Part shown: positions 23,825 through 32,976 of the stretch, one piece after another
How the letters are laid out: each line of letters begins with the position of its first letter
Position numbering within the stretch: position 1 is the first letter of the stretch
NCBI GenBank assembly: GCA_963775085.1
Contig: CAVZHO010000006.1
Location: forward strand, 124,001 to 188,000
DNA from: JAAFIP01 sp963775085
GTDB taxonomy: Bacteria > Pseudomonadota > Gammaproteobacteria > Burkholderiales > Burkholderiaceae_C
Reading direction: 5' to 3'
Length of the DNA: 64,000 bases
Position numbers and translations under genes: made by a program
The notes under the pieces: generated by a model
What the model saw: the letters and a program-made list of their open reading frames with translations, nothing else
Databases searched by the model: none
Told to the model about the DNA's origin: nothing

Positions 23825-25322
23825 ATGAGCACCAGCAGTTGGATTTCCCGCAACGTCTCACGCTTTCGCAGTGCAGACAAAGCCGCGCTGGCCAAAGGCA
23901 AAACGGCGGAGGAGACAGCGCCCAAGTTTCGCTCCAGCAAATCCACCGAGGGCGTGGAACTGGAGGCCAAGCTCGCCCTGCGCCGCACTACGCGTGAGCG
24001 CCTGGACGGCACCCTGCGCCACAAAGAAGAGGCCCTGTCGCCCCGCGTGCTGCGCCGCACCCTGCAGGAGCTGCAAGCCATTATTGACCCGAGTGTGAGC
24101 GAGGCCGAGGGCGGCAGGCGTGCCCAAGGCGTGGCCGGTTGGTACGCCACGGCCACGCTGGAGCAGCAGCGCGACTGCTGGCTGCTGATGAGTGAGCAGT
24201 TTATGGCCAACCCTGACGTGGTGCGTGCCGCGCAAGCGCAGTACGCCGCTGCGGTGGGAACACCCGAGGAGGCCGTGGCCGAGGTGCGCTTACGCCGCGC
24301 TACAGTCTCGCCCCGGCGTAGGTTGCTCCAGCGCTTTAGCGCCTTCCCGGAAGGGGTGCGCTTTTTGGTCGACCTGCGGGCCAAGATACTGCCGCACCTC
24401 AAATCTGACAAACGCCTGTTGGCGTTGGATGTCGAGTTGGAGTACATGTTTACCACCTGGTTTGACGTGGGCTTTCTTGAGTTGCGCCGCATCAGCTGGG
24501 ACTCGCCCGCGTCACTGATTGAAAAGCTCATCCAGTACGAGGCGGTGCACGATATCAAAAGCTGGGCCGATGTGAAAAACCGGCTCGACAGTGACCGGCG
24601 CTGCTATGGCTTCTTTCACCCTCGCCTGCCGGACGATCCTTTGATTTTTGTGGAAGTCGCGCTGCTGGACGACATGTCCGACAGCATCACGCCCCTGCTC
24701 GACGAATCTGCCGCTGCGGCGGATTTGCAAAAGGCCACCACGGCGATTTTTTACTCCATCAGCAACACCCAGGCGGGTTTGCGCGGCGTGAGCTTTGGCG
24801 ACTCCTTGATTAAAAACGTGGTGGAAACCCTCAAGGCGGAGTTTCCGCAGCTTAAAACCTTTGCCACACTCTCGCCCATCCCTGGCTTTCGCCCTTGGTT
24901 GGCCAAGAACGCCACCGCCATGCTGGACAAGCTGGACGACAGGCAGGCGCCGGGAGCTGGGCCGCGCGGTGGGATTTGAACCGCCTGGGGCCGAGCATTT
25001 TTTGTCGGCGGTAGAGCAGTCCATTTCGCTTGATGCCAAGTTGCCCATCCGCCAGATGCTGCTGCGCTGCGCGGCGCATTATCTGGGCCAGGGGCTGCAC
25101 GGCGGTGCACCGATCGACCCGGTGGCGCGTTTCCATCTGGGGAACGGTGCACGGGTGGAGCGCCTGAACTGGGCGGGTGACCCGTCCAGCAAGGGCGCTA
25201 AGCAGTCGTATGGCCTGATGGTGAACTACCTGTATGACCTGCGCAGGCTGGACAAACACCGCCAGATGGTGGCGCAGGGCAATATACCCGTGTCCGCTGA
25301 GATCGAGCAATTGTTTTTTTAA
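23825..25322 (+). pseudogene. Malonyl-CoA decarboxylase, single-base frameshift
   Basis: Two reading frames together make one malonyl-CoA decarboxylase of about 498 residues. The first frame runs from MSTSSWISRNVSRFRSADK through FFHPRLPDDPLIFVEVAL to LDKLDDR. The second continues RRRELGRAVGFEPPG through DPVARFHLGNGARVERLNW and YGLMVNYLYDL to the end. Removing one base near 24944-24945 restores the frame. The enzyme decarboxylates malonyl-CoA to acetyl-CoA. Neighbours (a Bug-type binding protein and malonyl-CoA synthetase) complete a malonate-use module. A sequencing error is possible. Confidence 0.85.
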
Positions 25323-25342
25323 TTTTTACCAGAAAGAGACCT

Positions 25343-26332
25343 ATGACCCACCACACTCTTGCACGCCGTGCCGTATTGCAGATGGCCGCTGCCAGCGCCG
25401 CCAGTATCAGCCTGGGCAGCTACGCGCAGTCGGCCTGGCCTGCCAAGCCCGTCACTTTGGTGGTGCCATTTCCCGCAGGCGGCGGCACCGATGCTTTTGC
25501 CCGCCCCTTGAGCGCGCAGTTTGCCAAAAATACCGGCAAGCAGCTCGTCATTGACAACAAAGGCGGTGCCGGCGGCACCCTGGGCGCATCGGTCGCGGCC
25601 AAGGCAGCCAACGACGGCTACACCTACTTCATGGGCGCGGTACACCACGCCATTGCCCCCAGCATGTACCCCAGGCTGGACTACAACATCGAAACCGACC
25701 TGGTACCTTTGGTGCTGGCTGCTGTAGTGCCCCAGGTGCTGGTGGTCAACCCGAAAAAAATCCCCGCCAACAACTACAAAGAATTTCTGGAATTCCTCAA
25801 AAAGAACCCCGGCAAACTCAACTACGGCTCGGCCGGTGGTGGCACCTCGCACCACCTGGCGGGCGAGCTGTTCAAGCTGCAAACCGGCACCTTTATTACC
25901 CACATTCCCTACCGTGGCGCAGGTCCGGCGTTGCAAGACCTGATTGCCGGCCAAGTGGACATGATGTTTGACGGCCTGGGTTCGTCGGCCAACCATATCA
26001 AGGGTGGCCGTGTCAAGGCGCTGATGGTGTCTGGCAGCAAACGTAACCCCGCCTTCCCCGATGTGCCCTGCGCCGCTGAGCTGGGCCTGCCTGACTACAC
26101 CGTCACCACCTGGTACGGCGTATGGGGTATTAAGGGCATGGCTGCCGATGTACAAACCCGCGCTACCGAAGAGTTCCGCAAGGCCCTGGGCAGCGATGAG
26201 CTCAAAACCATCTGGGCCAACCAGGGTGCAGAGTTCCCCAACTTCACGCCAGCGCAGTTTGCGGCGTTTTTGAGCGCCGACATCAAGCGCTGGGCGGCGG
26301 TGGTCAAAGCCTCGGGTGCCAAGCTGGATTAA
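25343..26332 (+). CDS. Tripartite tricarboxylate transporter substrate-binding protein (Bug family)
   Basis: A 329-residue periplasmic solute receptor. It begins with a Tat/Sec-like leader (MTHHTLARRAVLQMAAASAASISLG) and continues with the Bug signature AWPAKPVTLVVPFPAGGGTDAFARPLS and GGAGGTLGASVAAKAANDGYT. Bug proteins bind carboxylates and are hugely expanded in Burkholderiales, often without adjacent membrane subunits, as here. Its position between malonyl-CoA decarboxylase and malonyl-CoA synthetase suggests malonate or a related diacid as ligand; this is an inference. Confidence 0.9.
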   Translation: MTHHTLARRAVLQMAAASAASISLGSYAQSAWPAKPVTLVVPFPAGGGTDAFARPLSAQFAKNTGKQLVIDNKGGAGGTLGASVAAKAANDGYTYFMGAVHHAIAPSMYPRLDYNIETDLVPLVLAAVVPQVLVVNPKKIPANNYKEFLEFLKKNPGKLNYGSAGGGTSHHLAGELFKLQTGTFITHIPYRGAGPALQDLIAGQVDMMFDGLGSSANHIKGGRVKALMVSGSKRNPAFPDVPCAAELGLPDYTVTTWYGVWGIKGMAADVQTRATEEFRKALGSDELKTIWANQGAEFPNFTPAQFAAFLSADIKRWAAVVKASGAKLD

Positions 26333-26355
26333 GTCTGCGCCAGAGTGCTGATTTA

Positions 26356-26410
26356 TCTATCAAATTGGCCGCTAGTCCAATAAGATAGGACGTAAACAGC
26401 TATTGAAAAC
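26356..26410 (-). repeat. Interspersed repeat, copy R7
   Basis: On the minus strand it reads TTTTCAATAGCTGTTTACGTCC, a spacer, TTGGACTAGCGGCCAATTTGATAG. The left half matches R1 closely (AATAGCTG.TTACGTCC). It lies in the 158-bp gap between the Bug gene and matB, within an operon-like series. Confidence 0.6.
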
Positions 26411-26490
26411 GTAGCGTTCACTGGGCATGCTGATGCCTGGTCAATGCATGCAAAACCTAAAACAATGCAGCCTGCCTGCATGAGACAACG

Positions 26491-28035
26491 ATGACCAACG
26501 CCAACCTCTACGCCCACCTGCGCGCCAACTTCCCCGCTGACCTGGACAGCACCGCCGTGGAGACAGATAACGGCCTGCACTATTCCTGGCGCGATCTGGA
26601 CCGCGCCAGCGCCATGGTGGCCAACCTGCTGGCCTCGCTCAAGCTGCCCCAGGGCGCACGCATCGCGGTGCAGGTAGAAAAATCCGTCGAAGCCATGGTG
26701 CTGTACCTGGCCACGCTGCGTGCAGGCTATGTGTTTTTGCCGCTCAACACGGCCTACCAAAGCGCCGAGATCGAATACTTCATCACCAATGCCGAGCCCG
26801 CCGTAGTAGTGTGCAGCAGCAAAAATTTTGGCTGGGTGAGCAAAATCGCATTTAAAAGCGGTACGCAGAACGTCTTTACGCTGGACGAGGACCGCACTGG
26901 CAGCCTGCTGCAACGCGCCGCACAATGCTCTGATAACCATAGCTGCGTACGCTCTTCTGACAAGGACTTGGCGGCTATTTTGTACACCAGTGGCACCACG
27001 GGCCGCAGCAAAGGGGCGATGCTCAGCCACGGCAATATGCTGTCCAACGCCGTGACGCTCAAAAGCTACTGGGGCTGGAAGAAGAGCGATGTACTGATCC
27101 ACGCACTGCCGATCTTCCATGTGCACGGCCTGTTTGTCGCCATTCACGGCGCGCTGATCAACGGCAGCAAGATGATTTGGCTGGCCAAGTTTGACCCCAA
27201 GCTCGCCATCGCCCACATGCAGCGTGCCACGGTATTCATGGGCGTGCCCACCCTGTATGTGCGCATGCTGGCCGAGCCGTCGCTTACCAAAGCCGCTACG
27301 CAAAACATGCGTTTGTTCATCGCGGGCTCGGCCCCGCTGCTCAAAGAAACCTTTGAAGCCTGGCAGATCAAAACCAGCCACACCATTTTGGAACGCTACG
27401 GCATGAGCGAGACGGTGATGCTCACGTCGAATCCTTACGCGCAGGACCCACGCTATAAAAACCAAAGCGAACGTCGCGCCTCCACCGTTGGTTTCCCGCT
27501 GCCCGGTGTCAATCTGCGCATTTGTGGTGACGACAGTCGACCGCTCCAAGCCAATGACATCGGCGCCATCCAGGTCAATGGCCCCAACGTGTTTGCAGGC
27601 TACTGGCGCATGCCCGAGAAGACGGCCGAAGAGTTTACGCAAGACGGCTACTTTAAAACCGGCGATGTAGGCAAAATCGACGAGCGCGGCTATGTGCACA
27701 TTGTCGGACGCAGCAAAGACCTCATCATCAGCGGCGGCTATAACGTCTACCCGGCTGAGATTGAGGGCTACATCAACGACATGCCCGGCGTGGCCGAAAG
27801 CGCCCTGGTCGGCGTGCCGCACCCCGACTTTGGTGAGGTAGGCATTGCGGTGGTCATTGCCAAACCTGGTGCAGCAATAAAGAGTGATGCCATCCTGGCG
27901 GCCCTCAAGTCACAACTTGCCAACTTCAAAATTCCCAAACGCTGCGAGATCGTCACCGAGCTGCCGCGTAACACCATGGGCAAGGTGCAAAAGAACCTGC
28001 TGCGCGACCAGTACAAGAGCCTATTCAAAGCCTAG
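26491..28035 (+). CDS. matB: Malonyl-CoA synthetase (MatB-like AMP-forming ligase)
   Basis: A 514-residue ANL-family ligase. The P-loop AAILYTSGTTGRSKGAM is at residues 161-177, RYGMSETVML carries the A5 motif, GYFKTGDVGKIDERGYVHIVGRSKD is the A7/A8 hinge region, and the catalytic Lys is in PRNTMGKVQKNLLR near the C-terminus. The overall pattern and the neighbouring malonyl-CoA decarboxylase support malonate + CoA + ATP to malonyl-CoA. Residues about 148-165, just before the P-loop, are encoded by an interspersed-repeat copy in frame. It ends overlapping the convergent SMR gene by 4 bp. Confidence 0.88.
   Translation: MTNANLYAHLRANFPADLDSTAVETDNGLHYSWRDLDRASAMVANLLASLKLPQGARIAVQVEKSVEAMVLYLATLRAGYVFLPLNTAYQSAEIEYFITNAEPAVVVCSSKNFGWVSKIAFKSGTQNVFTLDEDRTGSLLQRAAQCSDNHSCVRSSDKDLAAILYTSGTTGRSKGAMLSHGNMLSNAVTLKSYWGWKKSDVLIHALPIFHVHGLFVAIHGALINGSKMIWLAKFDPKLAIAHMQRATVFMGVPTLYVRMLAEPSLTKAATQNMRLFIAGSAPLLKETFEAWQIKTSHTILERYGMSETVMLTSNPYAQDPRYKNQSERRASTVGFPLPGVNLRICGDDSRPLQANDIGAIQVNGPNVFAGYWRMPEKTAEEFTQDGYFKTGDVGKIDERGYVHIVGRSKDLIISGGYNVYPAEIEGYINDMPGVAESALVGVPHPDFGEVGIAVVIAKPGAAIKSDAILAALKSQLANFKIPKRCEIVTELPRNTMGKVQKNLLRDQYKSLFKA
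26931..26984 (+). repeat. Interspersed repeat, copy R8, in frame inside matB
   Basis: CATAGCTGCGTACG, a short variable part, TCTGACAAGGACTTGGCGGCTATTTTGTA. It matches R1 at ATAGCTGC.TACG, TGACAAGGACT and the T-rich end. It is translated as about residues 148-165 (SDNHSCVRSSDKDLAAILY) and runs right into the ATP-binding P-loop. Confidence 0.6.
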
Positions 28036-28418
28036 CTGGATACCTGCATACGTGATGCGGTGTGCAGCCCGAAAATGCCAATGATGATCAGCGTGATGCT
28101 AACCATCTTCACCGCCGTGGCAGGTTCTTTGAAAAAATACATGCCTATAAATGCGGTTGCCACCGTGCCCACGCCCGACCACACGGCGTAGGTAATGCTC
28201 AAGTCCAGCGTTTTGGTGGCAAAGGTGTTGCAGGTAAAGGCCAGTCCATAGCAGGCAAACATCAGCACCGACGGCACCAGGTTGGTAAAGCCGTGCGACA
28301 GCTTCATGCAGGTGGTACCCGCCACTTCAAAAGCGATGGCCACAGACAGTAGCCCCCAAGCCTGGGCCAGGGTGGGGGTAAAGGTGAGTAGGGAATTAGA
28401 CAAGATGCAGGGTAACAA
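28032..28418 (-). CDS. Small multidrug resistance (SMR/EmrE-type) efflux protein
   Basis: A 128-residue protein with four membrane helices. The first contains the essential Glu in AIAFEVAGTTCMKLSHGFT, equivalent to EmrE Glu14. The segment LDLSITYAVWSGVGTVATAFIGMYFF is the SMR signature of helices 3-4. Family members are dual-topology proton-coupled exporters of quaternary cations or guanidinium. The N-terminus is about 20 residues longer than usual, so a later start is possible. It is convergent with matB. Confidence 0.9.
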   Translation of the reverse strand: MLPCILSNSLLTFTPTLAQAWGLLSVAIAFEVAGTTCMKLSHGFTNLVPSVLMFACYGLAFTCNTFATKTLDLSITYAVWSGVGTVATAFIGMYFFKEPATAVKMVSITLIIIGIFGLHTASRMQVSS

Positions 28419-28514
28419 GCAACAATTTTATGATTGTCCTCGATCCTGCTATATCTCTTGCACATTAAAGCAAAATATCCTTGCTTCTATTTAGCGGCCA
28501 CTTCTAGGCGTGAT

Positions 28515-28955
28515 TTAACGCAGCACCAGCACTGGAATGTGCGAGTGCGTCAGCACATCCAGGGTCTCGCTACCCAGCAACACGCGCGAGATGCCTTTAC
28601 GTCCATGCGAGGCCATCACAATCAAATCACACTTGTGCTTTTTGGCCGCGCTGATGATGCTCTCAGCCACCTCGCCATGGCCTATCACGGCGGTAGCCTT
28701 GACGTGACGGGCGTGTGCCTCCTTTTGTACTGCATCCACTATGATTTGCGCTTGGTCGTTCCATTCCTTTTCAATACGCTTGGTCTCTGCCGGGGTGAGT
28801 ACTACCGCGCCTTCAAAATACAGGTGCGGGTAACGCGGCACCGCCATATAGGCCACCAGGTGCGCATCCAGCTTGGCAGCTAAGGCAACGCCGCCGTCTA
28901 CGGCCTTTTTCGACAGCTTGGTGCCATCGGTGCAAACCAAAATACGCTCATACAT
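28515..28955 (-). CDS. Universal stress protein (UspA family)
   Basis: A 146-residue single-domain Usp (MYERILVCTDGTKLSKKAV...). The nucleotide loop is ASHGRKGISRVLLGSETLDVL: Ala replaces the first Gly of the usual G-2x-G-9x-G-S loop. It is closely similar to the Usps at 62659 and 63186. A perfect FNR box lies upstream, followed 22 bp later by TAATCT, the layout of a class II FNR-activated promoter. A role in anaerobic or stationary survival is inferred. Confidence 0.92.
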   Translation of the reverse strand: MYERILVCTDGTKLSKKAVDGGVALAAKLDAHLVAYMAVPRYPHLYFEGAVVLTPAETKRIEKEWNDQAQIIVDAVQKEAHARHVKATAVIGHGEVAESIISAAKKHKCDLIVMASHGRKGISRVLLGSETLDVLTHSHIPVLVLR

Positions 28956-29011
28956 GATAGGCTCCTTATGTTATTGAGCTTCCAGATTAAGTCGTCAGGA
29001 AGATCTTGGTA

Positions 29012-29025
29012 TTGATCTATATCAA
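29012..29025 (-). promoter_or_regulatory. FNR/Anr box (perfect) for the Usp at 28515
   Basis: TTGATCTATATCAA fits TTGAT-N4-ATCAA exactly. On the minus strand, 22 bp after the box, TAATCT serves as a -10, giving a class II activator position. It is 56 bp from the ATG. Confidence 0.85.
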
Positions 29026-29133
29026 GAGACGAAGGGTATGGACAGCACAGGCAAGGTTACTCCAGCAGCAAGAAAATAGCGCCTTGAATTAAGCCATCTC
29101 GAAGGGCGCTAGGTCACATCAAACCCAGGTTGT

Positions 29134-29147
29134 TTGATGTGGATCAA
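29134..29147 (+). promoter_or_regulatory. FNR/Anr box (perfect) upstream of the metal P-type ATPase
   Basis: TTGATGTGGATCAA fits the FNR consensus exactly. It is 129 bp upstream of the ATPase start. A TAAATA-like -10 lies about 30 bp after it, so the fit to a class II promoter is less clear than for the Usp genes. Confidence 0.7.
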
Positions 29148-29276
29148 GCGTTGGCCATTTAGCGGTCCGCGCAGCCTAAATAAGGGCGAACTGGTATTGC
29201 CGATACAGGCACATCAATGTGATCATGCCAAGTGTGCTTGCGTGAAACGCAAAACATATTTAACCAGGAGTCACGG

Positions 29277-31670
29277 ATGGCGACGCATACCCCCCTTCAT
29301 GGCCATCATCCCATGGAGCATCCATCCTCTGCGCCGGATGGTTTGGTAGATCCTGTGTGCGGCATGCACGTCACTGCGCAGTCGCCCCACCATCTCGTGC
29401 ACGAGGGCGTGGCGGTGTATTTTTGCAGCGCGCACTGCCGCACCAGGTTTGCGGTTGATCCGCAAAAGTACAGCCTCGCAAGCCCTGCTGCGTCCCGTGT
29501 TGTACATGACGATAGCCATGGCAGCGCACCACATGAACTTGCGCCCAGCCCCATAGTTACCGCAACCCTCTACACCTGCCCCATGCATCCCGAAATCCGA
29601 CAGGACCATCCAGGGAGTTGTCCCAAATGCGGCATGGCACTGGAGCCGGTGCAACCTGGCCTGGAGGACGACGAAAACCCGGAGCTGACCGATTTTCGCC
29701 GCCGCTTTTGGTGGACGCTTCCGCTGACCGCAGTGGTCATGTTTTTAGCCATGTTGGGCCACCGCTTGCAGTGGTTTGGCATGGCCACGCAAAGTTGGGT
29801 GGAGTTGGCCCTGTCTGCCCCCGTGGTGCTGTGGGCGGGCTGGCCTTTCTTTGTGCGCGGGGTGCAGTCCATCGTGCACCGCAGCCCGAATATGTGGACG
29901 CTGATCGGGCTGGGCACCAGCGCGGCCTTCGCCTACAGTGTGGTGGCTACCATCGCGCCGCAGGTGTTTCCAGTTTCGTTTATCTCGATGGGCCGGGTGG
30001 CGGTGTACTTTGAAGCGGCGGCGGTGATCATCTCGCTGACGTTGCTGGGGCAGATTCTGGAGCTTAAGGCCCGCTCGCGCACCTCGGCGGCCATCAAGTC
30101 GCTGCTGGGCCTGGCACCCAAGACGGCGCGCCGCATCAACGCTGACGGCAGCGAAGAAGATGTGCCGCTAACCCATGTGCATGTGGGCAACCTGCTGCGG
30201 GTACGCCCCGGTGAGAAGGTGCCCGTGGACGGGGTGGTGACTGAAGGGGCCAGCAGTGTAGACGAATCCATGTTGACCGGCGAGCCGATGCCAGTCAGCA
30301 AGCGCCCCGGTGACAGGCTGATTGGTGCCACCCTCAACACCAGTGGCGCGCTGGTGATGCGCGGTGAACGCGTAGGCTCGGCCACGGTGCTGGCGCAGAT
30401 CGTGCAGATGGTGGCGCTAGCGCAACGCTCCCGCGCGCCCATGCAGCACATGGCCGACAGCGTGGCAGGCTACTTTGTGGTGGCGGTTGTCAGCGTGGCC
30501 CTGCTCACCTTCCTTGCGTGGGGATTTTTCGGCCCACAACCTAGCTGGGTTTACGGTTTGATCAACGCAGTGGCGGTGCTCATCATCGCTTGCCCCTGCG
30601 CGCTGGGGTTGGCCACGCCCATGTCGATCATGGTAGCCACGGGGCGCGGGGCTACGCTGGGGGTGCTATTTCGGGATGCAGCGGCGATTGAGAATATGCG
30701 CAAGATTGACACCCTGATCGTGGATAAGACCGGCACCTTGACCGACGGGCGGCCAGCGTTTGAGCGCGCTGTGGCTAGCAGTGGATTCACCGAATACGAA
30801 GTGCTGCGCCTGGCGGCTAGCCTGGACCAGGGCAGCGAGCATCCCTTGGCCATGACGCTGGTGACTGCGGCGCGTGCGCAAGGTCTGGCGCTGGACACGC
30901 CAGCGCAGTTCGACTCGGCCAGCGGCATCGGCGTGCGCGGCATCTTGGCGGGCAAAAAACTGGCACTGGGAAATACGGCACTTATGCAGTCGCTGGGCGT
31001 TGACGTGGCGGTACTGGCTCCCCAGGCCGAGGCACTGCGATTACAGGGCGCCAGTGTGATGCATCTGGCGGTGGACGGGCAACTGGCCGGACTGCTGGCC
31101 GTCTCCGACCCCATCAAGGCCACCACCCTGGACGCGCTCACATCGCTGCGGGCGGCGGGCCTGCGGGTGGTGATGGCCAGCGGCGACGGCCTGACCACCG
31201 CTCGCGCCGTCGGCCAGCGGCTGGGCATCACCGAAGTGTATGGCGAGGTCAAACCTGCTGACAAACTGGCACTGGTGGAGCGGCTGCAAAAAGAAGGCCG
31301 CATCGTTGCGATGGCGGGCGACGGTATCAATGATGCCCCGGCATTGGCCAAGGCCGATGTCGGCATTGCTATGGGCACTGGCACCGATGTGGCGATGCAC
31401 AGCGCGCAAGTGACGCTCGTGAAAGGCGACCTGCGCGGCATTGCCACGGCGCGTGCCCTGTCGGTGGCTACTATGGCCAACATGAAGCAAAACCTCACCT
31501 TTGCCTTTCTGTATAACGCGCTGTTCGTCCCCCTGGCCGCTGGTGTCCTGTATCCATGGACCGGCTGGGTACTCTCGCCCATGATCGCCGCGCTGGCCAT
31601 GAGTTTGAGTTCTGTCTCGGTCATCAGCAATGCATTGCGCTTGCGTGGTGTGGCGCTCGGTCAAAGTTAA
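29277..31670 (+). CDS. Heavy-metal (copper-type) P1B ATPase with YHS and HMBD domains
   Basis: The start chosen is the ATG at 29277 after AGGAG, giving about 797 residues. The N-terminus is His-rich (HTPLHGHHPMEH). It is followed by a YHS domain (VDPVCGMHV...VYFCSAHCRTRF) and a heavy-metal-binding domain (LYTCPMHPEIRQDHPGSCPKCGMALEP). The ATPase core has TGEP, the CPC motif in IIACPCALGLATP, DKTGTLTDGRPAF and GDGINDAPALAKADVGIAMGTGTD. Such pumps export Cu+/Ag+ or load cuproproteins. No classical HMA domain is seen. An FNR box upstream suggests induction at low oxygen. Confidence 0.93.
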   Translation: MATHTPLHGHHPMEHPSSAPDGLVDPVCGMHVTAQSPHHLVHEGVAVYFCSAHCRTRFAVDPQKYSLASPAASRVVHDDSHGSAPHELAPSPIVTATLYTCPMHPEIRQDHPGSCPKCGMALEPVQPGLEDDENPELTDFRRRFWWTLPLTAVVMFLAMLGHRLQWFGMATQSWVELALSAPVVLWAGWPFFVRGVQSIVHRSPNMWTLIGLGTSAAFAYSVVATIAPQVFPVSFISMGRVAVYFEAAAVIISLTLLGQILELKARSRTSAAIKSLLGLAPKTARRINADGSEEDVPLTHVHVGNLLRVRPGEKVPVDGVVTEGASSVDESMLTGEPMPVSKRPGDRLIGATLNTSGALVMRGERVGSATVLAQIVQMVALAQRSRAPMQHMADSVAGYFVVAVVSVALLTFLAWGFFGPQPSWVYGLINAVAVLIIACPCALGLATPMSIMVATGRGATLGVLFRDAAAIENMRKIDTLIVDKTGTLTDGRPAFERAVASSGFTEYEVLRLAASLDQGSEHPLAMTLVTAARAQGLALDTPAQFDSASGIGVRGILAGKKLALGNTALMQSLGVDVAVLAPQAEALRLQGASVMHLAVDGQLAGLLAVSDPIKATTLDALTSLRAAGLRVVMASGDGLTTARAVGQRLGITEVYGEVKPADKLALVERLQKEGRIVAMAGDGINDAPALAKADVGIAMGTGTDVAMHSAQVTLVKGDLRGIATARALSVATMANMKQNLTFAFLYNALFVPLAAGVLYPWTGWVLSPMIAALAMSLSSVSVISNALRLRGVALGQS

Positions 31671-31686
31671 GGGTATAGGAGCCGTC

Positions 31687-32226
31687 ATGGACATCCTTGC
31701 ACACACGTTATGGGCCGCTACGGGCGTGTTGGCTGCGCGTCGCAGCTATCCCATAACGCCTCGCACAGTGGGCCTCACTGCGGGCCTGGCCGCCATGCCT
31801 GATCTTGGACATATGCTGCCCGTAGTGGGGTGGGCGGTATTTGGCGATGGCTCAGCTACCACGCTATGGGTTTACGCAGTGGCACTGCCAGGCCAGGAAC
31901 CCGCGATGCCATCCATGGTGGCCATGCTGTCTCACCACCTGCACTGCACATTGCACAGCGCTATCGTAGCGGGCATGGTCACGTTACTGCTTTGGGTGGT
32001 GTTGCGCGTACTGTGGATACCCTTGCTGGGCTGGTGGTCGCATATTGTGATTGACATCTTCACCCATTCAGCCGATTTCTATCCCGCCCCGGTGCTCTAT
32101 CCCATTACCCAGCGCGGGTTTGATGGCTTGGCCTGGAATACGCCTTGGTTTTTGGCGTTGAACTACCTGGCACTTGCCTGCACCGTCTCGTACTTGTTGT
32201 TTACCAGAAGTGGCTTGAAAAAATGA
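31687..32226 (+). CDS. Hypothetical membrane protein, His-rich (YdjM-like)
   Basis: The start chosen is the ATG at 31687 after AGGAG, giving 179 residues. The sequence begins MDILAHTLWAATGVLAARRSYP and includes MPDLGHMLPVVGW, SHHLHCTLHSAIVAGM, GWWSHIVIDIFTHSADFY and WNTPWFLALNYLAL. The pattern of His/Asp within membrane helices is reminiscent of the LexA-regulated YdjM/metal-dependent membrane hydrolase family. The gene lies 16 bp after the metal ATPase, so it is probably co-transcribed. Its function is unknown. Confidence 0.75.
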   Translation: MDILAHTLWAATGVLAARRSYPITPRTVGLTAGLAAMPDLGHMLPVVGWAVFGDGSATTLWVYAVALPGQEPAMPSMVAMLSHHLHCTLHSAIVAGMVTLLLWVVLRVLWIPLLGWWSHIVIDIFTHSADFYPAPVLYPITQRGFDGLAWNTPWFLALNYLALACTVSYLLFTRSGLKK

Positions 32227-32313
32227 ACGTTATTGATTATTCGCAACATTCAAAATCCGTTATTGGATACAGTCAAGCAGGATATTTGAAGGTGTCGATA
32301 TGGATGACCAAAC

Positions 32314-32976
32314 ATGAGTTCAATATTCAAATTACAGGACATTGTGCAGACAGTACGACACACGACGCAGGACATATCCCCTAATTTAGATGCTGTTCGC
32401 GCGAGCATCTACGATGTCGTGATGCATGCATTCATGAGTGAAGTGCTGACACTGGGCCGGATGAATGGCGTTATCCGGGCGGTGCGTAAAGGTGTGGACG
32501 ACAGTAAATCTACTGCATCCGATGCAGCCACTAACACGCTGACTCTGACCCAGCTTGGAGCCTATCGCGGCCTATGCCGTGCCGCCGACGAAGGTTTGAC
32601 GGCAGTCGGGCTTGCCTACACTGATTTATTAAAGTTTCATGGACTCAGCTTGTCGACTGATTTTGAGAAACTTCTATTACATGAAACTTTCAGACTCAAG
32701 CAACAGCTAGAGCAAGTGACGTTTTGTGCAGATTGGCATTCCAATAGTCAAGTCACCGGATTGCAGTCACATTGGTTTGCGCAGTTATCAGTACCGTTGA
32801 CACCAGATTTCAGAGCGCAAGAAGCCTCCGTCATGCCATGGAGCGCTCGTTTCTTTCAACTATGTGGATATGAGCCGTCAATGGGAAAAAGCGATCCTCA
32901 TGCAAGCCTCATGTTGTTGGGATTGTTCACCAGCGGTGTTCTCACTGGGTTGCGCAGTGCCCAGCGGGAAGTTTAA
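32314..32976 (+). CDS. Hypothetical protein (220 aa), unrecognised
   Basis: I cannot assign a family. The sequence (MSSIFKLQDIVQTVRHTTQDISPNLDAVRASIYDVVMHAF...) is mostly helical, with no signal peptide. A C-terminal stretch SLMLLGLFTSGVLTGLRSAQ may be membrane-associating. The middle TLTLTQLGAYRGLCRAADEGLTAVG resembles helical-bundle or phasin-like composition. It is 88 bp downstream of the membrane protein gene and overlaps the convergent Crp/Fnr gene by 4 bp. It may belong to the FNR-box island, but no box was found in front of it. Confidence 0.6.
   Translation: MSSIFKLQDIVQTVRHTTQDISPNLDAVRASIYDVVMHAFMSEVLTLGRMNGVIRAVRKGVDDSKSTASDAATNTLTLTQLGAYRGLCRAADEGLTAVGLAYTDLLKFHGLSLSTDFEKLLLHETFRLKQQLEQVTFCADWHSNSQVTGLQSHWFAQLSVPLTPDFRAQEASVMPWSARFFQLCGYEPSMGKSDPHASLMLLGLFTSGVLTGLRSAQREV

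Larger units (their letters stand above)
28956..29276. other. Divergent intergenic control region (321 bp)
   Basis: This gap separates the minus-strand Usp from the plus-strand metal P-type ATPase. It holds two perfect FNR-type boxes (29012 and 29134) and no gene I can support. It marks the left edge of the FNR-box-rich part of the window. Confidence 0.7.

Noticed and set aside
26353..27822. 489-residue frame antisense to matB
   Set aside because: Shadow of the conserved ligase; no recognisable domains and His/Val-rich antisense composition.
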